64,000 nt of DNA from Chloroherpeton thalassium ATCC 35110. GTDB taxonomy: Bacteria; Bacteroidota; Chlorobiia; Chlorobiales; Chloroherpetonaceae. The stretch covers positions 2,710,001 to 2,774,000 of the forward strand of contig NC_011026.1 in assembly GCF_000020525.1 (NCBI RefSeq), in the 5' to 3' direction. Under the pieces are notes generated by a model. It did not search any database, was not told the origin of the DNA, and saw only the letters and a list, made by a program, of their open reading frames with translations. Below, piece after piece: positions 1-8,756 of the stretch. Position 1 is the stretch's first letter. The number at the start of each line of letters is the position of its first letter. The translations under genes were made by a program, and so were the position numbers.

Positions 1-1
1 C

Positions 2-2086
2 AACGACGAGCGCGTCGACGGCGAGGCCTACCTAAAAGCACGCTTGCTCGATCTTTTCCTCGGCGATTGGGACCGGCACTATGATCAATGGCGTTGGGCG
101 GGCTATAAAAACGGGAAAAAACGTATTTGGCAACCCATTCCTCGCGACCGCGACCAAGCATTTGCTCGCTTTGATGGCGTTTTTCCTTGGGTGGAAACGC
201 AAGTTGTCCCGCAAATGAACAATTTTTCCGAATCTTATCCGGGCATTTGGTTTCTGACTTGGTCGGGGCGACGCGTAGATAGAAAATGCCTTACGGCCAT
301 TGATAAAAAAACCTGGAAGCGCGTTGCCAAAGAAGTCCAAGCTGTGCTCACCGATTCGCTCATTCACGAAGCCATCCAAACCCTGCCCACTTCGCTGCAA
401 AATGAAGAAGCTGCCTGGCTGGAAAAGGCGTTGAAATCCCGAAGAGACCACTTGCTGGAAGCCGCCGACGAGATGTACCGCATCTACGCTGCGTATGTCG
501 ATATCGATGGCAGCGACAAAGACGATTATTTGGAAATCGTGCGGCTTGAAAACGGGTCGGTTGCGGTGCGCATCTACAAAATGGACAAAAAAGAATGGGA
601 GAAAAAAGGCAAGCCTTGGTATAGCCGCGTGTTTGATCCCGATTACACCGAAGAAATTCGCGTGTATTTGCACGGCGACGATGACAAGACCGTGATTTCA
701 GGTGACGCAACTGAGAGCATCGTTGTGCGTGTGATCGGCGGCGAGGGCAACGACCAATTCTACGACCAATCCTACGTCTATTGCTGCGGCTTTTTTCGCA
801 GTTCACTCACCTACTTCTATGACAGCGATCCGAACACGTATTTCAAATCTGGAGCCAATACGGAGATCAATCGAGAAATTCTCAGCACACCGCCCGATCT
901 TGTGGAAAAATACGAACGAACGCCTCGCGATTATGGCTATGAGCTTTGGTACTCGGTCGATAATTTATGGGCAACTTACAACTCAGACTTTGGCCTGATG
1001 CTGGGTCATGGCGCTCGCCTCGAACGCTATAAGTTTCGGCAATCGCCTTACGCTTACCAAATGAGCATCAAAGGTGGCTATGCCTTTGGAAGCGAGAAAT
1101 ACGAACTTTCTTACAATGCGGATATTCGCTCGTTTATTTCCGGCACCAGCCTTCGAGTTGAGGCGCAAACAACCGGCCTTGCAATGCTCAATTTTTACGG
1201 CTACGGCAATAAATCCAAAATCAACGAAGCGCGCGACGAAGATGAGCTTTACGAGACGGAAAGCCAAAAGACGACGGTTAGCACAAAACTGATCATACCT
1301 GCCAGCCCTTACACGGTGGCCTTTGTCGGCTGCGATTATAAACACTTGAACATTCATTTTGAACCGACGCTCAATCCTGACGATCACGAGCAAACCTACC
1401 TCAATCTGAATCGCCCGAAAGGGGTTTATGAAAACCAGAACATCAGCCTTTACGCCGGCTTTTCCATTGATACACGCGCGAAGAACGTGCTTTCATCATC
1501 CAACGAAGAGCATCTTTCCTTCGAATGGCGCGCACCAAGCTCCCCCGCCACGAAAACGGCAGCTTGCAGCGGCTATTTTCTTAGCCTCGAAGGACGGTAT
1601 TTTCCAAATGCGCTCAAAAACGATATCGACTTTTCCAAACTCAAGCTTGACTTGGGCACATACATTCCCTTGCCACTCAAGCTTTCGCGATTAGCCTTAA
1701 GATTTGGCGGTGAAAAAATTTGGGGACCTTATCCGTTTTATGAAGCGGCTTATCTGGGCGGGCAAAACACCCTGCGCGGCTTTCGACTTCAGCGCTACGC
1801 CGGCGACGCCGAAATTCACGCGGGCTGTGAACTTCGGTTGTATCTTTCAAAATTCAAATTCTTAGTGCCGATTTCCTTTGGACCGCTCGCTTTTTCGGAA
1901 ACAGGACGCGTATTTCTGGAAGGCGAACGCCATGCAGATGCTTGGCATACCAGTGTTGGCGGCGGCCTTTGGTTCTCGTTTGTCGATCCGTCCTACACCA
2001 TCAGCATTTCTCTTGGGCGAACGGTTAGCGAAGCCAGCGGCCTGAACACAACCGCCGCGTACTTAACCACAGGATTTACATTCTGA
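2..2086 (+). CDS. Outer-membrane BamA/TamA-like (Omp85) protein with kinase-like segment, 5'-truncated
   Basis: The frame is open to the left edge of the window, so the true start lies outside. The visible protein (about 694 residues) ends in an Omp85/surface-antigen beta-barrel: a GGxNTLRGF motif (TamA/BamA loop-6 region), alternating hydrophobic strands and a terminal aromatic Phe. Residues 20-54 contain GDWDRH and, about 22 residues later, PRDRDQAF. This pair resembles the catalytic-loop and metal-binding motifs of Fam20/HipA-like kinases. A GGEGNDQFYD stretch near residue 245 looks like a calcium-binding turn. Related Bacteroidota/Chlorobiota proteins often carry an N-terminal metallophosphoesterase, which would be upstream of the window. 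The function is unknown; an outer-membrane location is inferred. Confidence 0.75.
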   Translation, partial: NDERVDGEAYLKARLLDLFLGDWDRHYDQWRWAGYKNGKKRIWQPIPRDRDQAFARFDGVFPWVETQVVPQMNNFSESYPGIWFLTWSGRRVDRKCLTAIDKKTWKRVAKEVQAVLTDSLIHEAIQTLPTSLQNEEAAWLEKALKSRRDHLLEAADEMYRIYAAYVDIDGSDKDDYLEIVRLENGSVAVRIYKMDKKEWEKKGKPWYSRVFDPDYTEEIRVYLHGDDDKTVISGDATESIVVRVIGGEGNDQFYDQSYVYCCGFFRSSLTYFYDSDPNTYFKSGANTEINREILSTPPDLVEKYERTPRDYGYELWYSVDNLWATYNSDFGLMLGHGARLERYKFRQSPYAYQMSIKGGYAFGSEKYELSYNADIRSFISGTSLRVEAQTTGLAMLNFYGYGNKSKINEARDEDELYETESQKTTVSTKLIIPASPYTVAFVGCDYKHLNIHFEPTLNPDDHEQTYLNLNRPKGVYENQNISLYAGFSIDTRAKNVLSSSNEEHLSFEWRAPSSPATKTAACSGYFLSLEGRYFPNALKNDIDFSKLKLDLGTYIPLPLKLSRLALRFGGEKIWGPYPFYEAAYLGGQNTLRGFRLQRYAGDAEIHAGCELRLYLSKFKFLVPISFGPLAFSETGRVFLEGERHADAWHTSVGGGLWFSFVDPSYTISISLGRTVSEASGLNTTAAYLTTGFTF

Positions 2087-2213
2087 TGTGCTTTTTTCAT
2101 AAACCGTGAAAAGCGTTTTATCTTCTCTGGGTTGCTTTGGAAAACGCCGGTTGTAAGAAAAATAATACTTCCGTACCGGATGTTGACTTGTAGGATGGTG
2201 ACAAACAGCAATT

Positions 2214-2290
2214 TGTCATGCTGAGTCTTCTTAGACGAAGCTTCCATCCTGCGGGCGTGTGGATTCTTCGCTAAGAAGCTCATAATGACA
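2214..2290. repeat. Interspersed palindromic repeat, family R1 copy 1
   Basis: An imperfect inverted repeat that opens TGTCATGCTGAG and closes CTCATAATGACA, with an internal GGATTCTTCGC block. Two further copies with the same ends lie at 20473-20545 and 29491-29563. All three are intergenic. Confidence 0.8.
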
Positions 2291-2318
2291 TGTGTTTTTA
2301 TCAATCAACAACAAAAAC

Positions 2319-2342
2319 GCCGGCAGCCTGGGGGCTTTTTTT
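2319..2342 (+). terminator. Short intrinsic-terminator-like hairpin
   Basis: AGCC-TGGG-GGCT followed by seven T residues, just upstream of the VWA gene. The stem is short, so the call is weak. Confidence 0.4.
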
Positions 2343-2374
2343 CGTTTCAAAAAAACGTATTTCATTGACAATTG

Positions 2375-4531
2375 ATGTTACCGGAGCTTGACCTTACACT
2401 TTCGCATCCTTGGCTTGCAACCGTATTTGCACTTCTCGCCATCGGCCTTTCCGTTTATGCTTACGCGCAAGCGCCGATTTCCACGCCCGTAAAAGGCACA
2501 CTCATTTCACTTCGCAGCGCTTCGCTTTTTTTCGCGCTGCTGCTTTTGCTTGAACCCGTCATCGGCAAAAGCTTGCTGAAAACGAACGAGCCGGTGCTGG
2601 CACTTGCATTGGACAATTCCGAAAGTATGCGCATAGAAGACGCTGGCCTTCGCCGAAGCGACGCGCTGAAGGAAATCATGTCGAACTATCGGGATAAAAT
2701 CAAAACACTTGGCGAACTGAAAACCTACGGCTTCGGGAAATCCTTGCGCAAGCTTGAGCTGGATTCGCTGCATTTTGATGAAAAAGAAACGAACCTTTCG
2801 GAAACGATTCGCGCGTTGGGCCGGCGGCGAGCGGAAAATTCCGCGAAGGCGATCTTGCTCGTGAGCGATGGCCAATTTACCGCCGGTGAAAATCCGATTG
2901 ACATCGCCGAAGAATCCAGCGTGCCGATTTATACGCTGCTCATCGGCGATACGCTCCAAAAGCGCGACATCACCGTCAAGCGTATTATTGCACCTGTCAC
3001 CGCTGTTGCCGGTTCAAAAATTCCCGTCTCGGTCATTCTCTCGCAGCAAGGCTTTACGGGCAACTCGCTGAGCGTGGAACTGAGCGGCGGCGGCGAGGAA
3101 AATTTGAGCCTTCAAAAAACCTTGTCGCTCAGTGGCAAAGAAGAAACGCTCTCGTTTGAGATTTCCGCGAAAACGCCCGGCGAAAAGAAATTCGTCATCA
3201 ATTCCCCGCCGCTTGCGGGCGAGTTTTCCACGCGCAACAACGCTTTGCCGTTTTATATCAACATCTTGAAAAGCCGGAAAAAAATCTTGGTTATTTCTGG
3301 CCTTGCCGAACCGGAAATTTCTGGCGTTCGCAGTGCGCTCGGCAACAATAAAAATCTTGAAGCCTCGTTTTTCATTCAGCGCAATCCGCAAGCATTTTTA
3401 GACAAAAATCTGACCTCCGATGATTTCAAAGATGCTGACGCTTGCATTTTGCTTGGCTTCCCGAGCGACATGGCTTCCAACGAGCTTTCCAATCAAGTGC
3501 TTCAACTGCTCGCACAAAGCAAATTGCCGGTTTTCACCTTCGTGACCGCGCAAACGCTGGGCGCAAAACTCAAACGCTTCGAAAAACTGCTCTCGGTCAC
3601 ACTCGGAAAAACTCGTGCGGAAAACGATTATGAAACGGTTTTTGCCGCACCGACAAACCAGGCGACATCTTCGCCGATTTTCAAATCGCTCACGAGTCCA
3701 CTCGAGGATGCACTGCAAAAAGCGCCGCCGCTCGGCTATCAGGATTTTGGATTTGCGCCAAAAAACAACGCCACCGCGCTTTGGAATATGCAAATCAATG
3801 CGCGAAAAACCGACATGCCCATTTTTGCCATCACGAATTCACAGAGCCAAAAATTCGCGACTTTTTGCGCATCGGGATTTTGGCAGTTTCACCTTTCACC
3901 CGACCCGGAAGTGCGCGACCTTTATGAACGCACCATTTTAAACACCATCGAGTGGCTGACCACTCGCGACGATATCGAGCGTTTTAGCGTAAAACCTGCT
4001 TCAAAAATTTTTGAGGCGGGCGATCAAATCCTTTTTTCGGCCTCGCTCCAAGACGAAACCCTCTCACCAATTTCAAATGCAAACATTACCCTCAAAGCCA
4101 TTCATCAAAAAACGAAACAAATTTTTGAGACCGTTTTTGATTCGCAATCTGAGGCGGGCTTATATCTGGCCAATTTTGAATCGCTTCCCGAAGGCGACTA
4201 TTCTTTTTTGGCCGTAGCAAATGAAAACACGCGCGTGGTGGGCAAAGCTTCGGGGATCTTTTCCGTAAGCGAAACCGGCGCGGAATATCGTCTGCCGCAA
4301 GCCCAAAGCGATGTGCTTCGCGAAATGGCGCATCGAAGCGGCGGCAAGTTCTATACGGCTGCCAATTTTGCTTCATTTTTTAGCGATTTGCTAAAAGACA
4401 TGTCCTTTCAAAAAGCAGATGTGATGGAACGCAAAAGCTATGAGTTATCAAACGCAAGCTTTTCATTGATTCTAATATTTTCACTGCTTACAATTGAGTG
4501 GCTGATAAGAAAATTAAACACACTGCCTTAG
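2375..4531 (+). CDS. Membrane-anchored VWA-domain protein
   Basis: About 718 residues. Two hydrophobic segments fill the first 65 residues (near 12-32 and 45-64). A von Willebrand A-like domain follows, with a DNSESM (DxSxS) MIDAS motif near residue 80 and a VSDGQF motif around residue 167. The middle has beta-rich (Ig-like) sequence and a glutamine-amidotransferase-like segment, as in other large VWA membrane proteins of Bacteroidota and Chlorobiota. A single C-terminal membrane helix ends in basic residues. An ATG at 2375 directly follows an in-frame TTG at 2372; I prefer the ATG. The biochemical role is unknown; the topology suggests a periplasmic body held in the inner membrane. Confidence 0.75.
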   Translation: MLPELDLTLSHPWLATVFALLAIGLSVYAYAQAPISTPVKGTLISLRSASLFFALLLLLEPVIGKSLLKTNEPVLALALDNSESMRIEDAGLRRSDALKEIMSNYRDKIKTLGELKTYGFGKSLRKLELDSLHFDEKETNLSETIRALGRRRAENSAKAILLVSDGQFTAGENPIDIAEESSVPIYTLLIGDTLQKRDITVKRIIAPVTAVAGSKIPVSVILSQQGFTGNSLSVELSGGGEENLSLQKTLSLSGKEETLSFEISAKTPGEKKFVINSPPLAGEFSTRNNALPFYINILKSRKKILVISGLAEPEISGVRSALGNNKNLEASFFIQRNPQAFLDKNLTSDDFKDADACILLGFPSDMASNELSNQVLQLLAQSKLPVFTFVTAQTLGAKLKRFEKLLSVTLGKTRAENDYETVFAAPTNQATSSPIFKSLTSPLEDALQKAPPLGYQDFGFAPKNNATALWNMQINARKTDMPIFAITNSQSQKFATFCASGFWQFHLSPDPEVRDLYERTILNTIEWLTTRDDIERFSVKPASKIFEAGDQILFSASLQDETLSPISNANITLKAIHQKTKQIFETVFDSQSEAGLYLANFESLPEGDYSFLAVANENTRVVGKASGIFSVSETGAEYRLPQAQSDVLREMAHRSGGKFYTAANFASFFSDLLKDMSFQKADVMERKSYELSNASFSLILIFSLLTIEWLIRKLNTLP

Positions 4532-4572
4532 CCTGCTTTTGCTATATTATTTAAGCTATTTAGACGGTGTGA

Positions 4573-4986
4573 ATGAATTCTAAATACCTTATGTCTGAAA
4601 ACAATCAACCGGAAACTCGGTTCAACATTACCCCTGACGAAAAACATTTGTATCTGCAAATTCGTGTTTTTCAACCGATCACCAATGACTTGGTTATTCA
4701 TTTAGTCAGGGCGATCGTTCAAACCAGTCGATCACACAAGCTTCAAAAACAATTGCTCGATCTGCGAGGCATAAAACAACTTCAAAAATCCTACCAGCTT
4801 TACGATCCGATTCATCATGGCTTGATGAACTTTCGCGCGCTGTTCAAATTTCAAATTGCGATTGTCGTTTCCCCAAGCGAAACGCCACCCGATTTCATTC
4901 AGACGATTTTTGTAAAAAACGGTATGAATATCAAGCTTTTTGAAGACGAAGCAGAAGCACTCACATGGCTTGATATAAACAGTTAA
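4573..4986 (+). CDS. Small STAS/SpoIIAA-like protein
   Basis: 137 residues, soluble, no signal peptide. The alternating beta-alpha pattern (a QIRVFQPI strand, a helix rich in Gln and Lys, a LLDLRGI strand, and a late IKLFEDEAEALTWL helix) resembles SpoIIAA/STAS-like proteins, whose last helix typically reads EDxxEAxxWL. A second ATG six codons downstream (4591) is an alternative start. It lies between the VWA protein and a secreted LTD protein on the same strand, with no obvious link. The family call rests on pattern only. Confidence 0.6.
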   Translation: MNSKYLMSENNQPETRFNITPDEKHLYLQIRVFQPITNDLVIHLVRAIVQTSRSHKLQKQLLDLRGIKQLQKSYQLYDPIHHGLMNFRALFKFQIAIVVSPSETPPDFIQTIFVKNGMNIKLFEDEAEALTWLDINS

Positions 4987-5027
4987 AAGGAAGCGATCCC
5001 CTGTTTTCCCCAAAATCCTTTTTCAAC

Positions 5028-6872
5028 ATGTTGCTTAAGCGTATTGGCTATTGCCTGATTTTTTTCGCCAGCCTAATTTTTTCGGGAGACTTGACAGCCC
5101 AAAGTTCCGATTCAAGAAAAATCATCGTAAGTGAGGCTATGTATAGCCAGTCGTCGAATTCCACAAACGACGAATTCATTGAGCTTTACAATCCAAGCGA
5201 AACCGAGTCCGTTGATTTTACCGGCTGGCGGTTGGCCGGCACACAAAGCTCGCCGCTTGCGCTGGCCGACACGGGAAATGGCCTGTGCGTTTTAGCGCCG
5301 AAATCCTACGCCGTCGTGCTGCCTGCAAACTATTTTTCCGAACCGCACTTCCGGCTTTATGAATCGCTGATTCCTGCTGGCGCAACCGTTTTGAAAGCCG
5401 AAAAAAGTTTGAGCTTAGACAATAGCGGCGACCGAATTATTTTCCTGAATGCCGCTGGCGACAGCGTTCTCGACATAACCTATTTTCCCGACGCAGAAAA
5501 AGGCTATTCGCTTGAAAAAATTGATCTTACGGCTGGTGACGATCGCGGGAATTTTGTGCAAAGCTGGAAACTCAATGGCTCGCCTGGCGCAAAGAATTCT
5601 GTTCCATCTAAAGCTTTTGACCTGTCCGTTTCCGCACCATCGACCCGCGCTGTGCCGCCCGACGAGCAAGCCGCGATTTCTTGCACGGTCACGAATGCCG
5701 GAGCAAAACCGTTCGGCGCGGAAAGTGTGGTTCGGCTATTTTTGGATAAAAATCAAAACGGAGAGGCTGAAGCAAACGAGCAGATTTCGGAAAAACCGCT
5801 GTTTTTTAATTTGGAGCCGGAAGCATTTTGGGAGACCGTTTTTTTCCACACGCCAAGTTCGGCAACCGAGCGGCTAATTTTTGCCGTCGCGAACGCAGAG
5901 GACGAAAATTCCGCGAACGATTCCGCCAAAACCGCGCTCAGTGTTGGCACGGCGCGAAACGCTGTTATCATTAACGAGATTCTTTACGCGCCGGTGCAAA
6001 ACAGCACGGACTTCATTCAAGACCAACCGGACTTTGTGGAGCTTTATAACCGAAGTAGCGCCGCCGTCGATTTGCGCGGCTGGTCGCTCTCGGACGCAGC
6101 CGATGAACACGGCGAATTTGACACCTACTTTTTCGCGGAAGACGACGCGCAAAACACGATTCTCAGTCCCGGCCAGTACGCCGTCGTTTCGCCCGACAAG
6201 GCGGAAAATCTTGACAGCTCGCGGCTCGCGTTGTTCTTCCCTTTCGTAAAATCGCTTTCTCAGGCAAAAATCTTTTATGTTACCAACCGCGCAACCTTTT
6301 CCTACAACAACGACGGCGACGAAGTTAGGCTCAAAGACGAGCTCGGCTTTACGATCGATTCGCTTCGTTACGACGAATCTTGGCATCATCCGTTTTTCAA
6401 TTCAACCGCCGGCAAATCGCTGGAACGGCTGAATCCCGATATGCCATCAACAGCAAAAAGCAATTGGTCGACTTGCACGGACAGGCTTTACGGCGCAACA
6501 CCGGGCAAAGCCAATTCGATTTTCACCGCCGGAGCAACCAGCCAAAAAGAATCCGGCCTCGCGATTTCCCCGAACCCGTTTTCTCCCAACGCCGACGGCC
6601 ACGACGATTTCACCGTCATCGGCTACACGCTGCCCAGTGCCGTGAATCGAATTCGCGTCAAAATTTTTGACGTACGCGGGCGCTTAATCAACACATTGGA
6701 AAATAGTTTGCCCGTAGCGAGCAAAGGCGAGATTATTTGGGACGGTTCGGATAAAAACGGCAAACGCGCAAGAATGGGAATTTACATCGTCCTGCTCGAA
6801 GCCCTGAGCGCGACAAACGCCGCAGTGAAAAGCTACAAAGCGACGGTGGTTTTAGCCATGCCGCTGAATTAA
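5028..6872 (+). CDS. Secreted protein with two lamin-tail domains and FlgD-like C-terminus
   Basis: 614 residues with a Sec signal peptide (Lys-Arg followed by a hydrophobic core, cleavage near residue 25 after LTAQ). Two lamin-tail domains are visible: residues about 34-160 (SEAMY...DEFIELYNPS...FTGWRL) and about 315-480 (INEILYAP...DFVELYNRS...LRGWSLSD). Between them lies a CARDB-like Ig segment (VTNAGAKPFG, DKNQNGEAEANE). The C-terminus is a FlgD-Ig-like fold (SPNPFSPNADGHDD, then KIFDVRGR and WDGSDKNGKR), common at the end of secreted proteins in this phylum group. It is probably an extracellular or surface-associated structural or adhesion protein; no catalytic motif is evident. Confidence 0.8.
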   Translation: MLLKRIGYCLIFFASLIFSGDLTAQSSDSRKIIVSEAMYSQSSNSTNDEFIELYNPSETESVDFTGWRLAGTQSSPLALADTGNGLCVLAPKSYAVVLPANYFSEPHFRLYESLIPAGATVLKAEKSLSLDNSGDRIIFLNAAGDSVLDITYFPDAEKGYSLEKIDLTAGDDRGNFVQSWKLNGSPGAKNSVPSKAFDLSVSAPSTRAVPPDEQAAISCTVTNAGAKPFGAESVVRLFLDKNQNGEAEANEQISEKPLFFNLEPEAFWETVFFHTPSSATERLIFAVANAEDENSANDSAKTALSVGTARNAVIINEILYAPVQNSTDFIQDQPDFVELYNRSSAAVDLRGWSLSDAADEHGEFDTYFFAEDDAQNTILSPGQYAVVSPDKAENLDSSRLALFFPFVKSLSQAKIFYVTNRATFSYNNDGDEVRLKDELGFTIDSLRYDESWHHPFFNSTAGKSLERLNPDMPSTAKSNWSTCTDRLYGATPGKANSIFTAGATSQKESGLAISPNPFSPNADGHDDFTVIGYTLPSAVNRIRVKIFDVRGRLINTLENSLPVASKGEIIWDGSDKNGKRARMGIYIVLLEALSATNAAVKSYKATVVLAMPLN

Positions 6873-7431
6873 CGAGGTTATGATATGTTCGTCGGTGAGG
6901 CCGTTTCAAAAAAATGACGAGCTTCTTTTGAGAGAGCATTTGTACAAAACAAATTCAGTCGTCAATAAACAAAGGTTTTTCCTCACCGACATATCTTCTT
7001 ACTGTAAATCAAAAACAACCACGCTTTTCTATTAAAAAGAACCAGGCCTGATTCTTGCTCATTGAGTGTCGCCAACCGGAAAAAGTCCGGCTTGGGAAAA
7101 ATTTTTTAATACATGGAACATTGTTGGGGGTTTTCTTGCGAGGACATTTTAAAGAAAAATGAGCTTCAACATATCGAAAAAACCGCTCCCCTTACGGAAC
7201 TTTCTTCAATAAAAAGGCCACACATTTTTTTCGTTTTGCGTAAATTGACAGTGAAAGCTTTTTTTGATAGGGTATTTTCGATTATCAAAATTGGTTTGCG
7301 CTTACAAATTTTGGAGTTACCGCTCACCCGTGAAACATTTCTGACATTCCTTGATATAACATCTCTTTGTATAATTGAAACCTTGAACGGCGAATTTGAT
7401 TTTAGAGAAGTAACACTAAAGTAATAGAATC
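6873..7431. other. Intergenic region with two inverted repeats
   Basis: 559 bases with no convincing gene. GTCGGTGAGG (6891-6900) and its exact complement CCTCACCGAC (6981-6990) form a 10-bp stem around an 80-base loop. At 7072-7095 a CCAACCGGA/TCCGGCTTGG hairpin precedes a T-rich run and may terminate transcription from the left. A 103-codon open frame at 7113-7424 has unconvincing composition and is not called. Confidence 0.5.
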
Positions 7432-7923
7432 ATGGTTGAAGAAAAAGAAGACATATCGTTGCAATCCAAGACCGATTTATATAAATCTCTCACCCGAGAA
7501 CTTTTCGTCCTTTTAAAAGGAGATAACGACCTAATTGCCAACACCGCAAATTTCGTGGCGTTGATTTTTCATAATGTCCCAGATATTCATTGGGCGGGCA
7601 TCTATTTTTACAAAAGCGGCAAGCTGATTTTAGGGCCGTTTCAAGGCAAGCCGGCCTGCCCGAAATTGGAAGTTGGCAGAGGGCTAACCGGTATAGCCGC
7701 CGAACGCATGAAAACAACCATGCTGGAAAATGTTCACGAAATACCTGGGCAAATTTCATTTAACGCGGCAGAAACAAATTCACAAATTTCCGTGCCGCTT
7801 ATCAAAGAAGGCCACCTTATCGGCGTTCTCGACATTAGCAGCGAGCTGCTTTCCCGATTCGATGCCGAAGATAAAGCTGGACTGGAAAACCTTTGCGAAG
7901 TCTTTTTAGCCCTGCTTAAGTAA
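7432..7923 (+). CDS. GAF-domain protein, free-methionine-(R)-sulfoxide reductase-like, catalytic Cys missing
   Basis: 163 residues with the whole-length architecture of YebR/MsrC: HWAGIYFY, LGPFQGKPAC, VGRGLTG, the QIS...SQISVPL segment and GVLDISS. In E. coli the three key cysteines are at 84, 94 and 118. Here the residues at the equivalent positions, all with the same offset of eight, are Cys76, Thr86 and Phe110. Only the first is kept, and the reported catalytic one is lost. The fold is clear, but methionine-sulfoxide reductase activity is doubtful; the protein may be a ligand-binding GAF sensor. The neighbouring AhpC/AhpD genes are also redox-related, but a possible promoter region separates them. 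Confidence 0.8.
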   Translation: MVEEKEDISLQSKTDLYKSLTRELFVLLKGDNDLIANTANFVALIFHNVPDIHWAGIYFYKSGKLILGPFQGKPACPKLEVGRGLTGIAAERMKTTMLENVHEIPGQISFNAAETNSQISVPLIKEGHLIGVLDISSELLSRFDAEDKAGLENLCEVFLALLK

Positions 7924-8097
7924 AATTTTTGTTTCGGTTGCAGCATCCCCCTTATCTGCTGCAACCTTTATCATCCAGCTTCGCTAAGGGAAACCTGATA
8001 GCATTATCATCTCGTCCTCCACAAATGGAAAATCACTGTGTCTTAATAGAAAAAAGTTGAAACCACCGGTTGTTTTTTCCGTTTGTCTATTATAAAT

Positions 8098-8112
8098 TAG
8101 TAATAATTACTA
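8098..8112. promoter_or_regulatory. PerR/Fur-family-like 7-1-7 operator upstream of ahpC
   Basis: TAGTAAT-A-ATTACTA is a perfect 7-1-7 inverted repeat in the AT-rich promoter region 29 bases before the ahpC start. It closely matches the PerR box layout (TTATAAT-N-ATTATAA). A TTGTCT hexamer at 8083 could be a -35 element. The regulator itself is not in the window. Confidence 0.55.
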
Positions 8113-8140
8113 TTAACTAAAACTCTAAATTTTAATTATT

Positions 8141-8683
8141 ATGGTAACCGTAGGACAAAAATTCCCGGACTTCAAACTCGAAGCTTGTGTTTCCCTTGAG
8201 CATGGCAAAGAATTCAAACACATCTCTCTTGAAGAGTATCTTAAAACCGGCAAGTGGTTGCTCATTTTCTTTTGGCCAAAAGATTTCACATTTGTTTGCC
8301 CAACGGAAATCAAATCCTTTAATGATGCTTATGGCGAATTTCGCGACCGCGACACCGAACTGCTCGGCGCAAGCACCGACACGGCATTCGTCCACCTGGC
8401 TTGGCGCACACACCATGCTGACTTGAAAGAGTTGAAGTTCCCAATGCTTGCCGACGCAGGAAAGAAACTTTCCGGGGAATTGGGCATTTTAACCACTGAG
8501 GATCAAGTTGCTCTTCGCGCCACCTACATTATCGATCCTGAAGGCATGGTTCGCTGGGTGAATATCAACGACCTCAATGTGGGCAGAAACATTGAAGAAA
8601 CCTTGCGCGTTTTGGATGCCTTGCAAACCGACGAGCTTTGCCCATGCAATTGGAAAAAAGGCGAAGATGTCTTGCATGTTTAA
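8141..8683 (+). CDS. ahpC: Peroxiredoxin, AhpC/TSA family
   Basis: 180 residues, cytoplasmic thiol peroxidase that reduces hydrogen peroxide and organic peroxides. The peroxidatic cysteine is Cys53 in FTFVCPTE. A C-terminal ELCPCNWKKG motif supplies the resolving cysteine (Cys167 or Cys169). Near the middle lie the THHADLKELKFPMLAD and ATYIIDPEG segments typical of AhpC. An AhpD-like gene follows, as in the mycobacterial ahpC-ahpD pair, although a terminator lies between. A PerR-like palindrome upstream suggests peroxide induction. Confidence 0.93.
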   Translation: MVTVGQKFPDFKLEACVSLEHGKEFKHISLEEYLKTGKWLLIFFWPKDFTFVCPTEIKSFNDAYGEFRDRDTELLGASTDTAFVHLAWRTHHADLKELKFPMLADAGKKLSGELGILTTEDQVALRATYIIDPEGMVRWVNINDLNVGRNIEETLRVLDALQTDELCPCNWKKGEDVLHV

Positions 8684-8705
8684 GCTTTAAACTCAAACTT
8701 GAAGG

Positions 8706-8737
8706 AAACGCCTTGCAACTTTTGTAAGGCGTTTTTT
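8706..8737 (+). terminator. Intrinsic terminator after ahpC
   Basis: AAACGCCTT/AAGGCGTTT stem followed by a T run, between ahpC and the AhpD-like gene. Partial read-through to ahpD is possible. Confidence 0.85.
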
Positions 8738-8756
8738 CATAAAAACCGATACAACC

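Noticed and set aside
7113-7424. 103-codon open frame
   Set aside because: AT-rich, no recognisable domain or ribosome site, begins just after a terminator-like hairpin; more likely chance.
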